This document shows, in pieces, positions 8,657 through 17,048 of a stretch of 64,000 bases of DNA. This stretch comes from Paraburkholderia guartelaensis (GTDB lineage: Bacteria; Pseudomonadota; Gammaproteobacteria; Burkholderiales; Burkholderiaceae), in assembly GCF_004353905.1 (NCBI RefSeq), contig NZ_SMOD01000023.1, positions 79,293 to 143,292 on the forward strand, written 5' to 3'. The notes under the pieces were generated by a model. The model made no database searches, was not told the origin of the DNA, and was given only the letters and a program-made list of their open reading frames with translations. The position numbers were made by a program, and so were the translations under genes. How positions within the stretch are numbered: position 1 is the stretch's first letter; every line of letters begins with the position of its first letter.

Positions 8657-9949
8657 ATGCTCGACATCCAGCTGCTGCGCAAAGACCTCGACGGCGTCGC
8701 GAAGCGCCTCGCCGACCGCGGCTACACCCTCGACGTCGCGGCCTTCTCCGCGCTCGAAGCGGAACGCCGCGCCATCCAGACCCGCACCGAAGAGCTCCAG
8801 GCACGCCGCAACAGCCTGTCGAAGCAGATCGGCGCGATGAAAGGCCGTGGCGAGGACACCTCGGCGGTCATGGCCGAAGTGGGCGGCATCGGCGACGAGA
8901 TGAAGACGTCGGCCGCCAAGCTCGACGAGATCCAGTCGAAGCTCTCGGACCTGCTGCTCGGCGTGCCGAACCTGCCGCACGAGAGCGTGCCCGCGGGCAA
9001 GGACGAGGCCGACAACGTGGAAGTGCGCCGCTGGGGCACGCCGCGCGCGTTCGACTTCGAGGTGAAGGATCACGTGGACGTCGGCACGCCGCTGGGTCTC
9101 GACTTCGAGACGGGCGCGAAGCTTTCGGGCGCACGCTTCACGATGCTGCGCGGCCAGATCGCGCGCCTGCACCGCGCGCTCGCGCAGTTCATGATCGACA
9201 CGCACACGCTCCACCACGGCTACACGGAAACGTACACGCCCTACATCGTCAACCCGGAAATCCTGTACGGCACGGGCCAGCTGCCCAAGTTCGCCGACGA
9301 CATGTTCCGCGTGGAAAAGGGCGGCGGCGAGAACACGGTCACGCAGTACCTCATTTCGACCTCGGAGATCTCGCTCACGAACACGGTGCGCGAGAGCATC
9401 GTGGAAGGCAGCGCGCTGCCGATCAAGCTCACGGCGCATTCGCCGTGCTTCCGTTCGGAAGCCGGTTCGTATGGACGCGACACGCGCGGCATGATCCGTC
9501 AGCACCAGTTCGACAAGGTCGAGATGGTGCAGATCGTTGCGCCCGAAACGTCGTACGACGCACTCGAGCAGATGGTCGTCCATGCGGAAACCATCCTGCA
9601 GAAGCTCGGCCTGCCGTATCGCGTCATCACGCTGTGCACGGGCGACATGGGCTTCTCGGCCACCAAGACCTATGACCTCGAAGTGTGGCTGCCTGCGCAG
9701 AACACGTATCGCGAGATTTCGAGCTGCTCGAACACGGAAGCGTTCCAGGCGCGCCGCATGCAGGCGCGCTATCGCAACGCGCAGGGCAAGCCGGAACTCG
9801 TGCACACGCTCAACGGCTCGGGCCTCGCCGTGGGTCGCACGCTCGTCGCCGTGCTGGAGAACTATCAGGAAGCGGACGGCTCGGTCACCGTGCCGGAAGT
9901 ACTGCGGTCTTATATGGGCGGCGTGGCGCGTCTCGCAGCGTCGGCCTGA
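8657..9949 (+). CDS. serS: seryl-tRNA synthetase
   Basis: Class II aminoacyl-tRNA synthetase charging tRNA-Ser. The 430 residues have the N-terminal coiled-coil arm (about residues 30-105, rich in Glu/Arg/Lys) that clamps the long variable arm of tRNA-Ser. The class II core follows, with motif 2 FRSEAGSYGRDTRGMIRQHQF and motif 3 NGSGLAVGRTLVAVLENYQ. The start MLDIQLLRKDLD is the family N-terminus. A tRNA-Ser gene lies 132 bases downstream on the same strand. Confidence 0.96.
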   Translation: MLDIQLLRKDLDGVAKRLADRGYTLDVAAFSALEAERRAIQTRTEELQARRNSLSKQIGAMKGRGEDTSAVMAEVGGIGDEMKTSAAKLDEIQSKLSDLLLGVPNLPHESVPAGKDEADNVEVRRWGTPRAFDFEVKDHVDVGTPLGLDFETGAKLSGARFTMLRGQIARLHRALAQFMIDTHTLHHGYTETYTPYIVNPEILYGTGQLPKFADDMFRVEKGGGENTVTQYLISTSEISLTNTVRESIVEGSALPIKLTAHSPCFRSEAGSYGRDTRGMIRQHQFDKVEMVQIVAPETSYDALEQMVVHAETILQKLGLPYRVITLCTGDMGFSATKTYDLEVWLPAQNTYREISSCSNTEAFQARRMQARYRNAQGKPELVHTLNGSGLAVGRTLVAVLENYQEADGSVTVPEVLRSYMGGVARLAASA

Positions 9950-10081
9950 GCTGCGCGGGAGATTTGCTTGCCCTCGAAACTTTTTGCACACGAGGGCTTG
10001 CAGAACTCAAAAAATGTTCTATAATCCTCGCTTCTCCGGTTGCCGACCAACACCGGGGAAGCAGTAAAAGAGCAGTACACC

Positions 10082-10172
<91 letters not shown>

Positions 10173-10179
10173 AATTCAG

Positions 10180-10220
10180 AAAACCCCTGCATGCTTAACC
10201 GCTGCAGGGGTTTTTGTTTT
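10180..10220 (+). terminator. intrinsic terminator after tRNA-Ser
   Basis: The stem AAACCCCTGC pairs with GCAGGGGTTT around a short loop and is followed by a T-rich tract. It sits directly after the tRNA. Confidence 0.85.
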
Positions 10221-10597
10221 TCTGCCCGCGCGCAGGCGTACATGCCGGAACGCACTTTCACTCGCGCATGCAGGTGGGTGCACGAGATCGACGATGCGTC
10301 TACACCGACTTGCCCGCCATGCACGCGCGCCGGCAGAACGACAAGTCTTCGGAGGCGGCGAGATCGCCTGGGGTCGTGATCGGACTGCCTGCTCGCGATG
10401 TAAGATATTTCTCATTCTTGATGGCGGGTTGCGCTCGAACAATCGGAGACATCTGAAAATTCCGCGCCCGGCGTCATAGGGATGACGCGGATTGCTGCGG
10501 GTTGCTGCGCTAGCGACGCGGCAGCGCCGGTACAATCGCCCCTTTGAATTCGCGGCGCCGTGTTCTCCAGCACCGCCGCGCCCACTTCGGTCCACAG
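10221..10597. other. intergenic region upstream of map
   Basis: No convincing gene in 377 bases. The reading frames present have no family features and skewed composition. It presumably contains the map promoter. Confidence 0.5.
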
Positions 10598-11383
10598 ATG
10601 CCTATCACCTACAAGTCTGCCGACGATCTCGCCCGCCTGCGCATTTCGGGCCGGCTCGCCGCCGACGTGCTCGCGATGATCGGCGAGCACGTGAAGCCGG
10701 GCGTCTCCACCGACGACCTCGACGCGCTCTGCAACGACTACATCGTCAACACGCTCAAGGCCGTGCCGGCCAATGTCGGCTACCTCGGCTTTCCGAAGAC
10801 GATCTGCACGTCCGTCAATTCCGTGGTCTGCCACGGCATTCCGAATCGCGGCGAGGTGCTCAAGGACGGCGACATCATCAACATCGACGTGGCCGTGATC
10901 AAGGACGGCTATTTCGGGGACACGAGCCGCATGTACTGCGTCGGCACGCCGAGCTCGGTGGGCCGCCAGCTGATCGACACGACCTACGAGGCGATGCTCG
11001 CGGGCATCCGCCAGGTGAAGCCGGGGGCGACGCTCGGCGACGTCGGCAACGCCATCCAGAAACGCGCCCAGGCGGACGGCTTCTCGATCGTGCGCGAGTA
11101 CTGCGGCCACGGCATCGGCAAGGTCTACCACGAGGAGCCGCAGGTGCTGCATTACGGCCAGCCGGGGCAGGGCGTTCGCCTGAAGCCGGGCATGGTCTTC
11201 ACGATCGAGCCGATGGTCAACGCGGGCCGTGCCGGCACGACGGTGCAGCGCGACGGCTGGACGGTCGTCACCAAGGACCGCTCGCTCTCGGCACAGTGGG
11301 AACATATGGTCGCGGTCACCGACGACGGCTACGAACTCCTCACGCCCTGGCCGGACGGCACAGGCGCCTACGAGGCCCCATGA
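10598..11383 (+). CDS. map: methionine aminopeptidase type I
   Basis: Cytosolic metallopeptidase that removes the initiator Met from nascent proteins. The 261 residues show the pita-bread fold landmarks. VNSVVCHGIPN has the substrate-binding His. DIINIDVAVIKDGYFGDTSR has the two metal Asp ligands. EYCGHGIGKVYHEEPQ has the metal His. TIEPMVNAG and SAQWEHMVAVTDDG have the Glu ligands. The ATG at 10598 gives MPITYKSADD, the normal N-terminus. A longer in-frame upstream extension was not used. Confidence 0.95.
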   Translation: MPITYKSADDLARLRISGRLAADVLAMIGEHVKPGVSTDDLDALCNDYIVNTLKAVPANVGYLGFPKTICTSVNSVVCHGIPNRGEVLKDGDIINIDVAVIKDGYFGDTSRMYCVGTPSSVGRQLIDTTYEAMLAGIRQVKPGATLGDVGNAIQKRAQADGFSIVREYCGHGIGKVYHEEPQVLHYGQPGQGVRLKPGMVFTIEPMVNAGRAGTTVQRDGWTVVTKDRSLSAQWEHMVAVTDDGYELLTPWPDGTGAYEAP

Positions 11384-11525
11384 GCGTGCCTGTGCGGCCT
11401 CTGGGGCCGTCTGTCAAGGCTCGCGCGCGGGGCGTCGCGTGCCGGCAATTGTCAAATAAGGATTTGACTCTCAAGCCAGTTCGGTTAAAGCTACGCGTTA
11501 GCGCTTTATTGGGGTTTACGACTGC

Positions 11526-12062
11526 ATGAGTCCGTCACTGACCGTTCGCCGTATCGCCGCCGATCAGGGTGCCGTGCTCCGCGAGCTTCGAACAGCTTCG
11601 CTGCGCGACGCGCCTTATGCATTCGGCGACACGCTCGAAGACGCGCTATCCGCCGATGCCGCCGTTTTCGACGCTGCGGCGGCCCGGCATGCGGTTTCGC
11701 ACACGGGCACGTCGTTCATTCTCTATACCGAGGGCCATCCGGCCGGTCTGATCGGCGCGAGCTTCGAAAGCGCGCCGGCGCGCCGCGCGTTCGTCTCGGC
11801 GCTGTGGGTCGCGCCCGCGGTGCGTCATCTGAGCGGCGGCGAACTGCTGCTCAACAGCGCCATCGACTGGCTCGTGAGCGAAGGCGCGACGCAGGTCTAC
11901 GCCTGGATCACCGACACGAACACCACGGCCATGCGCTTCTACGAGCGCCTCGGCTTCGTGGCCACCGGCGATCACGCGCGCAGCCAGCAGCAGCCCGAAC
12001 AGTGGGAAACACTGCTCATGCGCACGCTCGGCGAGCACACGAAGTCCGCTTCGTCGCCGTAA
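11526..12062 (+). CDS. GNAT-family N-acetyltransferase
   Basis: A 178-residue protein of the Gcn5-related acetyltransferase fold. The acetyl-CoA binding region is seen as FVSALWVAPAVRHLSGGELLLNSAIDWL. The C-terminal motif is AMRFYERLGFVATGDH, with the typical NxxAxxFYxxxGF pattern in slightly altered form (NTTAMRFYERLGF). It is full length for a single-domain GNAT. The acceptor substrate cannot be inferred. It stands alone between map and minC. Confidence 0.85.
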   Translation: MSPSLTVRRIAADQGAVLRELRTASLRDAPYAFGDTLEDALSADAAVFDAAAARHAVSHTGTSFILYTEGHPAGLIGASFESAPARRAFVSALWVAPAVRHLSGGELLLNSAIDWLVSEGATQVYAWITDTNTTAMRFYERLGFVATGDHARSQQQPEQWETLLMRTLGEHTKSASSP

Positions 12063-12154
12063 CGCCGGCGTTCGCGCCGCTGCGCGCGGCGGCGCCCGCG
12101 TTTCGCTTCCCTCCGTACGACACACCGAACCAGAAACGTTTGTGCTCGTGTGGC

Positions 12155-12182
12155 GTGCTCGCGCTTCGCGCGCTTTTTTTTG
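12155..12182 (+). terminator. putative intrinsic terminator after the GNAT gene
   Basis: A short GC stem (CGCGC-TTC-GCGCG) is followed by a run of eight T. The stem is short but the T-run is clear. Confidence 0.55.
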
Positions 12183-12294
12183 CGCGAATTTTGTTAGTGC
12201 GTTTCTGGCAGCGAATTTGGCCGAATACACCATTAAAAATAATGGCCGTGTGCGTCCGCGCCTGTAAAATACGCAAAATTTTTAGCCGAACGCC

Positions 12295-13176
12295 ATGTCG
12301 CCCAAGAAATCGCCATATTTTGAACTGAAGAGCGGTTCCGTCGATACGCTTCTGTTCGTGGTCAAGACGACCGAGCTCGATGCCATGCGCGCCGAGCTCA
12401 CGCGGCGCTTCGAGGCGACGCCCGAATTCTTCGCAAACGACACCGTCGCGATCGACGTGCGGCGTCTCGCCGACGGCGAGCAGGTCGCGCTCGGCGACAT
12501 CGCGCGTCTGCTCGAAAGCGTGCGCATGCGACCGGTAGGCGTGGTTGCGCAGCCTGAACAACACGGCTGGGCCGCTGCGGCAGGCCTGCCGTTCCTCGAG
12601 GCACGCGACCGCCGTGGCGCGGGCGCGAAGCCGGCCGCCGAAGAAGGCGCAAGCGACGGCGAGGCATCGAATGCTTCGGCCACTGCTTCTGTCACTGCTG
12701 CTGCGGCCGCGCCGCAAGCCACCGCTGCGCAGCCCGAACTCTTCACCAGCGAGACGGACCCGGCCGCCGCCGAAACGAGCGCTGCGGCAACGGTGAACGC
12801 CGCGGCGGCGCTCGACGCCGGCGCATCTGTCGCGCGCACGGAACCCACGCTCGTGATCGACCGGCCGTTGCGCTCGGGCCAGCGCATCTACGCGAAGGGC
12901 GACGTAGTTGTGCTCGGCCTCGTGTCCAACGGCGCGGAAGTGATCGCCGAGGGCAACATCCACATTTACGCGCCGTTGCGCGGCCGCGCGCTCGCGGGCG
13001 TGCACGGCAATCACGACGCACGCATTTTCTGCACGAGCCTCGAGGCGGAACTGATTTCGATTGCGGGCATCTACCGTACCACTGAAGTTCCACTCGCCGA
13101 CGACGTGCGGGGCAAGCCGGCTCAAATCCGGCTCGAGGAAGAAAAGCTGTTGATCGAACCGTTGAGGCTCACCTGA
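12295..13176 (+). CDS. minC: septum site-determining protein MinC
   Basis: FtsZ assembly inhibitor that acts with MinD at the membrane to keep the septum from the poles. The 293 residues have three parts. The N-terminal MinC_N domain covers about residues 1-110 (FELKSGSVDTLLFVVKT). An Ala/Glu-rich low-complexity linker covers about 110-185. The C-terminal beta-helix domain covers about 186-293 (GQRIYAKGDVVVLGLVSNGAEV and RGRALAGVHGN), which binds MinD. The long Ala-rich linker is longer than in E. coli. First gene of minC-minD-minE. Confidence 0.95.
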   Translation: MSPKKSPYFELKSGSVDTLLFVVKTTELDAMRAELTRRFEATPEFFANDTVAIDVRRLADGEQVALGDIARLLESVRMRPVGVVAQPEQHGWAAAAGLPFLEARDRRGAGAKPAAEEGASDGEASNASATASVTAAAAAPQATAAQPELFTSETDPAAAETSAAATVNAAAALDAGASVARTEPTLVIDRPLRSGQRIYAKGDVVVLGLVSNGAEVIAEGNIHIYAPLRGRALAGVHGNHDARIFCTSLEAELISIAGIYRTTEVPLADDVRGKPAQIRLEEEKLLIEPLRLT

Positions 13177-13268
13177 GTCGCAGCTCGAGCGTCGTGCGCA
13201 GGCGAGCAGGGGCATGAGCGGCACGCGATGAGACCAAACTGAGAAACTGACGAACGCAAGGTAAGGGA

Positions 13269-14084
13269 ATGGCAAAAATCATTGTGGTGACTTCGGGCAA
13301 AGGTGGTGTCGGCAAGACGACCACGAGCGCGAGTTTCGCATCGGGCCTCGCGTTGCGCGGCCACAAGACTGCGGTCATCGACTTCGACGTGGGCCTGCGC
13401 AATCTCGACCTGATCATGGGTTGCGAGCGCCGCGTCGTGTACGACCTGATCAACGTGATCCAGGGTGAGGCGAACCTCAATCAGGCGCTCATCAAGGACA
13501 AGAAGTGCGAAAACCTCTTCATCCTCCCGGCCTCGCAAACGCGCGATAAAGACGCGCTCACGAAAGAAGGCGTGGAGAAGGTGATCGAGGACCTGCGCAA
13601 GATGGACTTCGAGTACATCGTGTGCGATTCGCCCGCGGGTATCGAGTCGGGCGCGCTGCTCGCGATGCACTTCGCCGACGAAGCGCTCATCGTGACGAAC
13701 CCGGAAGTGTCTTCCGTGCGCGACTCGGATCGTATCCTCGGCATGCTGTCGTCGAAGACGAAGCGCGCGATCGACGGCAAGGACCCGATCAAGGAGCACC
13801 TGCTCATCACCCGCTACAACCCGAAGCGCGTGAGCGAAGGCGAAATGCTCTCGCTGAACGACATTCAGGAGATCCTGCGCATCGAATTGATCGGCGTGAT
13901 TCCCGAATCGGAAGCGGTGCTGCACGCATCGAACCAGGGTCTGCCGGCAGTGCATCTGGACGGCACCGACGTCGCCGAGTCGTACAAGGACGTCGTGTCG
14001 CGCTTTCTCGGCGAGGACAAGTCGCTTCGCTTCACCGATTACCAGAAGCCGGGCCTCTTGCAGCGCCTCTTCGGTAGCAAGTAA
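13269..14084 (+). CDS. minD: septum site-determining protein MinD
   Basis: Membrane-associated ParA/MinD-family ATPase that recruits MinC and is stimulated by MinE. The 271 residues carry the deviant Walker A VTSGKGGVGKTTTSASFA at the N-terminus, DFDVGLRNLDLIMG (A' motif) and CDSPAGIESGALLAM (Walker B). They end in the amphipathic membrane-targeting helix QKPGLLQRLFGSK. It lies 92 bases after minC and 14 before minE. Confidence 0.97.
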   Translation: MAKIIVVTSGKGGVGKTTTSASFASGLALRGHKTAVIDFDVGLRNLDLIMGCERRVVYDLINVIQGEANLNQALIKDKKCENLFILPASQTRDKDALTKEGVEKVIEDLRKMDFEYIVCDSPAGIESGALLAMHFADEALIVTNPEVSSVRDSDRILGMLSSKTKRAIDGKDPIKEHLLITRYNPKRVSEGEMLSLNDIQEILRIELIGVIPESEAVLHASNQGLPAVHLDGTDVAESYKDVVSRFLGEDKSLRFTDYQKPGLLQRLFGSK

Positions 14085-14098
14085 GGGAGGCGAACGTC

Positions 14099-14353
14099 AT
14101 GTCGTTTCTTTCGTTTTTTCTCGGCGAGAAGAAGAAGTCCGCCTCGGTAGCGAAGGAACGCCTGCAGCTCATCATTGCTCACGAGCGCGCAGGCGGCCAT
14201 CCGCCCGCCGACTATCTGCCGGCCCTGCAACGCGAACTGGTCGCGGTGATCTCGAAGTACGTGAAGATCTCCGATGAAGACATTCGCGTGAGCCTCGAAC
14301 GTCAGGACGATCTCGAAGTGCTCGAGGTCAAGATCGAGATTCCGCAGGCCTGA
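14099..14353 (+). CDS. minE: cell division topological specificity factor MinE
   Basis: An 84-residue regulator that stimulates the MinD ATPase and drives Min oscillation. The N-terminal membrane/MinD-contact helix (MSFLSFFLGEKKKSASVAKE), the RLQLIIAHER contact strand and the C-terminal topological domain (EVLEVKIEIP) are all present. Third gene of the min operon, with a GGGAGG ribosome-binding site before the ATG. Confidence 0.96.
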   Translation: MSFLSFFLGEKKKSASVAKERLQLIIAHERAGGHPPADYLPALQRELVAVISKYVKISDEDIRVSLERQDDLEVLEVKIEIPQA

Positions 14354-14359
14354 GTTTCA

Positions 14360-14393
14360 ACGCGCGCAGCCGCTGTGCTGCGCGCGTCGTTTG
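14360..14393 (+). terminator. probable terminator of the min operon
   Basis: The stem ACGCGCGCAG pairs with CTGCGCGCGT around an 8-nt loop, followed by CGTTTGT. The T-tract is weak, so termination is likely rather than certain. Confidence 0.5.
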
Positions 14394-14584
14394 TCGTATC
14401 GCTGCGCTTTCCCCTACGCGCCTTTCTTCTCGCGCGCTGCGCTTTGGCGTGCCCGCCCGCCTTACCGAAATATTCCGTTTCACTTCACCCTGCGCCGTTA
14501 CACCGCCGATGTCAGCGCAACGCCGTGCTCGCGCATTGATCGGGTAACGCCAATCAAGGCGTCAAACAATCCAGGGTGATCAAC

Positions 14585-14902
14585 ATGAACAACTCCATTC
14601 GCCTCTTCATCGCCAAGGCCGCGATCGTCGCCGCAGGCACTTGCGCTGTCGCGGCTCCCGCGCTTGCCGAAATCGTCGTGGTCGAGCCGAGCGCGCCGCC
14701 GCCTGCCGAACGCGTGGAAGTCGTGCCGGCACCGCGTGTGGGCTATGTGTGGGACAAGGGCCACTGGCGCTGGGATCACGGCCAGTACGTGTGGGTGAGG
14801 GGCCACTGGCAGGCTGAGCGGGTCGGCTATCACTGGGTGCCGGGCCACTGGATAGCCCACGGCCCGAACTGGCACTGGGTCGAAGGCCACTGGGCCGTCT
14901 GA
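14585..14902 (+). CDS. secreted WxxGHW/YxWGxW repeat protein
   Basis: A 105-residue protein with a Sec signal peptide (FIAKAAIVAAGTCAVAAPALA, cut after ALA). A Pro-rich stretch follows, then repeats of W-x(3)-GHW type: VWDKGHWRW, VWVRGHWQ, HWVPGHWI, HWVEGHW. It resembles the YXWGXW-repeat families of betaproteobacterial periplasmic or surface proteins, whose role is unknown. The ATG at 14585 is preferred over an in-frame GTG at 14576 because AGGGTG lies at ribosome-binding distance. It is followed 27 bases later by a mini-lipoprotein gene, probably co-transcribed. Confidence 0.75.
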   Translation: MNNSIRLFIAKAAIVAAGTCAVAAPALAEIVVVEPSAPPPAERVEVVPAPRVGYVWDKGHWRWDHGQYVWVRGHWQAERVGYHWVPGHWIAHGPNWHWVEGHWAV

Positions 14903-14929
14903 TTCTCCGAGCCCGAGAGGAGCCCTATC

Positions 14930-15040
14930 ATGAGTAAAAAGCTGCTCGCAGCGGCCGTGCTCGCGCTTACGCTGGCGGGCTGCATCGTCGTACCGGCGCG
15001 GCCCATGTACGTGAGACCCGCACCGGTCGTCATCTACTAG
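14930..15040 (+). CDS. 36-residue mini-lipoprotein
   Basis: A short gene with GAGAGGAG at ribosome-binding distance. It encodes a lipoprotein signal with the lipobox LAGC, then only about 16 mature residues rich in Pro, Val and Tyr. It sits behind the WxxGHW-repeat gene and before a strong hairpin, so it is the second gene of a two-gene unit. Function unknown. A similar mini-lipoprotein lies at 16553-16678. Confidence 0.6.
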   Translation: MSKKLLAAAVLALTLAGCIVVPARPMYVRPAPVVIY

Positions 15041-15079
15041 CCGTTGACCGTTTTTCTCGATCCCTTGACGGATCGTCCC

Positions 15080-15125
15080 GACCGGGCCCGACGCGCATTG
15101 GCGCGCCGGGCCCGGCTCGTTTTCG
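15080..15125 (+). terminator. terminator of the small envelope-protein unit
   Basis: A long GC-rich stem is formed by CCGGGCCCGACGCGC and its near-complement with one mismatch. It is followed by CTCGTTTTC. Confidence 0.65.
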
Positions 15126-15281
15126 GCGCGCGTTGTCGATGCCGCACGAGGAATTAGTAAGAAAGGGACAGAATTAGCGCGTATTGGATCGCTCGTTCGC
15201 AGGTTGCCGCAAGCTTCGTCAGCTAAAATCTCCCCAAATCCCTTGAAGACTGGAATATCGGGCCCTGCGGTCCGCAGCACA

Positions 15282-16289
15282 ATGAAACGAGTTTTGATTG
15301 TCAAAGTGACTTCGCTCGGCGACATCGTCGAGGCGCTTCCGGTCGTGGCCGACGTGCAGCGCGCCTTCCCGGGCGTCAAAGTCGATTGGGCCGCGGACGA
15401 GGCCTTCGCCGACATCGTGCGCTGGAATGCCGGCGTCGACCGCGTGCTCTGCGCGCCGCTGCGCCGCTTCAAGAAAGCGCGCCGCTGGAGCGACTTCAAG
15501 GCGATCTGGGCGTCGATTTCGGAACTGCGCGCCTACCGCTACGACGCCATCGTCGACATTCACGGCGTGTACAAGAGCGCGATCATCGCGTTTCTCGCGC
15601 GCGGGCGGCGCCGCTTCGGCTATCTCTCGCAGGACCTCGGCGAGCGTGGCGCAGCCTTCGCGTACAACGGCCGCTTCGGGCCGCGTCCGAAGTGCGATGC
15701 ATGGCACGGCATGCGCATCAGCGCCGGCGAGGCGCTCGGCTACACGGTCGACACGCCGCCCGAATTCCAGATGCGCGTTCCGCGCGACGGCACCGCGCTG
15801 CCCGCGCCGGATGCACCCACGGCGCTGCTCTTTCACGCGACTTCGAAAGACGAGAAGAAGTGGCCGGTCGCGCATTGGGGCGAACTCGGCAATGCGTTGA
15901 TCGCGCGTGGCCTGCGCATCGAGTTGCCGTGGGGTTCCGATAACGAGCACGCTACGGCGCGCGAAATCGCGGCGCTCATTCCTGGCGCGACGGTGTTGCC
16001 GCGCCTCACGGTTTCCCAGGTCGCACAACGCATCGAGGATTGCGCGCTCGTGGTCGGCACCGACACGGGCTTCGTGCATCTCTCGCACGCGCTCATCAAG
16101 CCGACCGTGATGGTCTTCGTTTCGACCGATGCCGAACACAGCGGCGTGCGTGCGCCCAATCGCTCGATCTCGATCGGCGACGGTCATCACGTGCCGCCCG
16201 TGCAGGTGGCGATCGATGCCGTCGATCGCATCTACCCCGCGCGCGACGGCGGCGCATCCACGCAGTCATCGCACGTTCACGCCGCTTGA
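15282..16289 (+). CDS. waaC: lipopolysaccharide heptosyltransferase I
   Basis: Glycosyltransferase family 9 enzyme that adds the first L-glycero-D-manno-heptose to the Kdo of lipid A (inner core LPS, cytoplasmic face). The start MKRVLIVKVTSLGDIVEALPVV is the family N-terminus with the conserved Asp. ATSKDEKKWPVAHWGEL and VGTDTGFVHLSHALIKPTVMVF (donor-binding part) are present. 335 residues, normal length. An in-frame extension upstream to 15204 lacks family features and was not used. Confidence 0.9.
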   Translation: MKRVLIVKVTSLGDIVEALPVVADVQRAFPGVKVDWAADEAFADIVRWNAGVDRVLCAPLRRFKKARRWSDFKAIWASISELRAYRYDAIVDIHGVYKSAIIAFLARGRRRFGYLSQDLGERGAAFAYNGRFGPRPKCDAWHGMRISAGEALGYTVDTPPEFQMRVPRDGTALPAPDAPTALLFHATSKDEKKWPVAHWGELGNALIARGLRIELPWGSDNEHATAREIAALIPGATVLPRLTVSQVAQRIEDCALVVGTDTGFVHLSHALIKPTVMVFVSTDAEHSGVRAPNRSISIGDGHHVPPVQVAIDAVDRIYPARDGGASTQSSHVHAA

Positions 16290-16552
16290 GTTTTCGCGGT
16301 CCGGCACGCGCGATGCGGCGTGCCTTCCTCCGCCGTTTCCCATTACGAGCTTGTTAAAAGTGTCGTGCTTGTATTGCAGCGACGCGCCTGACAGCGCATG
16401 CAAAAGGCTTTGCGCGCCGATGCTGTTACATGGGCCACACCGCTGCTTACAAATTGCAACGCCTCACGCCTTCGCCGTCGTGTTCAATCGTAACCGTCCA
16501 GCCCGACATCGCATGGCCGGACACAGACACTGACTTGAAGGGAGAGACCACT

Positions 16553-16678
16553 GTGAAACGATTGACGCTTACCCTCATCGCCGGCGCATTGCTCGCGGCT
16601 TCGCTGGGCGGCTGCGTCGTGGTGCCGGCCGGCGGCTACTACGGCGGCGGCTACCATCACGGCTATTACTATCGCTGA
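16553..16678 (+). CDS. 41-residue mini-lipoprotein, Gly/Tyr/His-rich
   Basis: GTG start with AAGGGAGAG upstream at suitable distance. The signal segment LTLIAGALLAASLGGC ends in a lipobox (LGGC). The mature part is only about 22 residues: Val-Val-Pro, then Gly/Tyr/His-rich (YYGGGYHHGYYY). It resembles the mini-lipoprotein at 14930-15040. Role unknown; envelope location is inferred from the lipobox. Confidence 0.6.
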   Translation: MKRLTLTLIAGALLAASLGGCVVVPAGGYYGGGYHHGYYYR

Positions 16679-16726
16679 TCGCCGCCGAGCGGTGCCGCGC
16701 AAGCGGTACCAGCGGCGCGGCGGCCT

Positions 16727-16906
16727 TCAGGCAAGCAGCATTTCAATCGCGACGACCGCGGCAATTGCCGCGGCGTTCGCCGCCAGCGCCTCGAGCAGGA
16801 CCGCACGCCAGCTCGCGGTGCGCAGTCGAAACGCCAGCAGGAGCGAGATGCCCAGGGCGAGGGCGATGATCAGAACAATGTCGGCGTTGCTCAGATGCAG
16901 GTTCAT
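16727..16906 (-). CDS. small inner-membrane protein
   Basis: 59 residues with two hydrophobic helices (IVLIIALALGISLLLAF and an Ala-rich second segment). The ATG at 16906 is preceded on its strand by CGGGGGAGCCGACG, a strong ribosome-binding site, which decides the start over a longer frame reaching 16993. No family recognised. Confidence 0.55.
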   Translation of the reverse strand: MNLHLSNADIVLIIALALGISLLLAFRLRTASWRAVLLEALAANAAAIAAVVAIEMLLA

Positions 16907-16993
16907 CGTCGGCTCCCCCGGGAGATCGCTCCCCGCTTGTTGATTCGAGTATAGACACGCATCGCGCGTACCCAAAGCAATCAAAAAGGGCAT

Positions 16994-17033
16994 AAAAAAA
17001 GCGGAGACCGCCTGGCGGCCTCCGCTTTTTTAT
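16994..17033. terminator. intrinsic terminator, bidirectional form
   Basis: The stem AAAAAGCGGAG pairs with CTCCGCTTTTT and has an inner GCC/GGC extension, giving T-runs on both strands. It lies at the 3' end of the minus-strand MHS transporter gene. Confidence 0.85.
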
Positions 17034-17048
17034 TGATGCGGCGATGCG

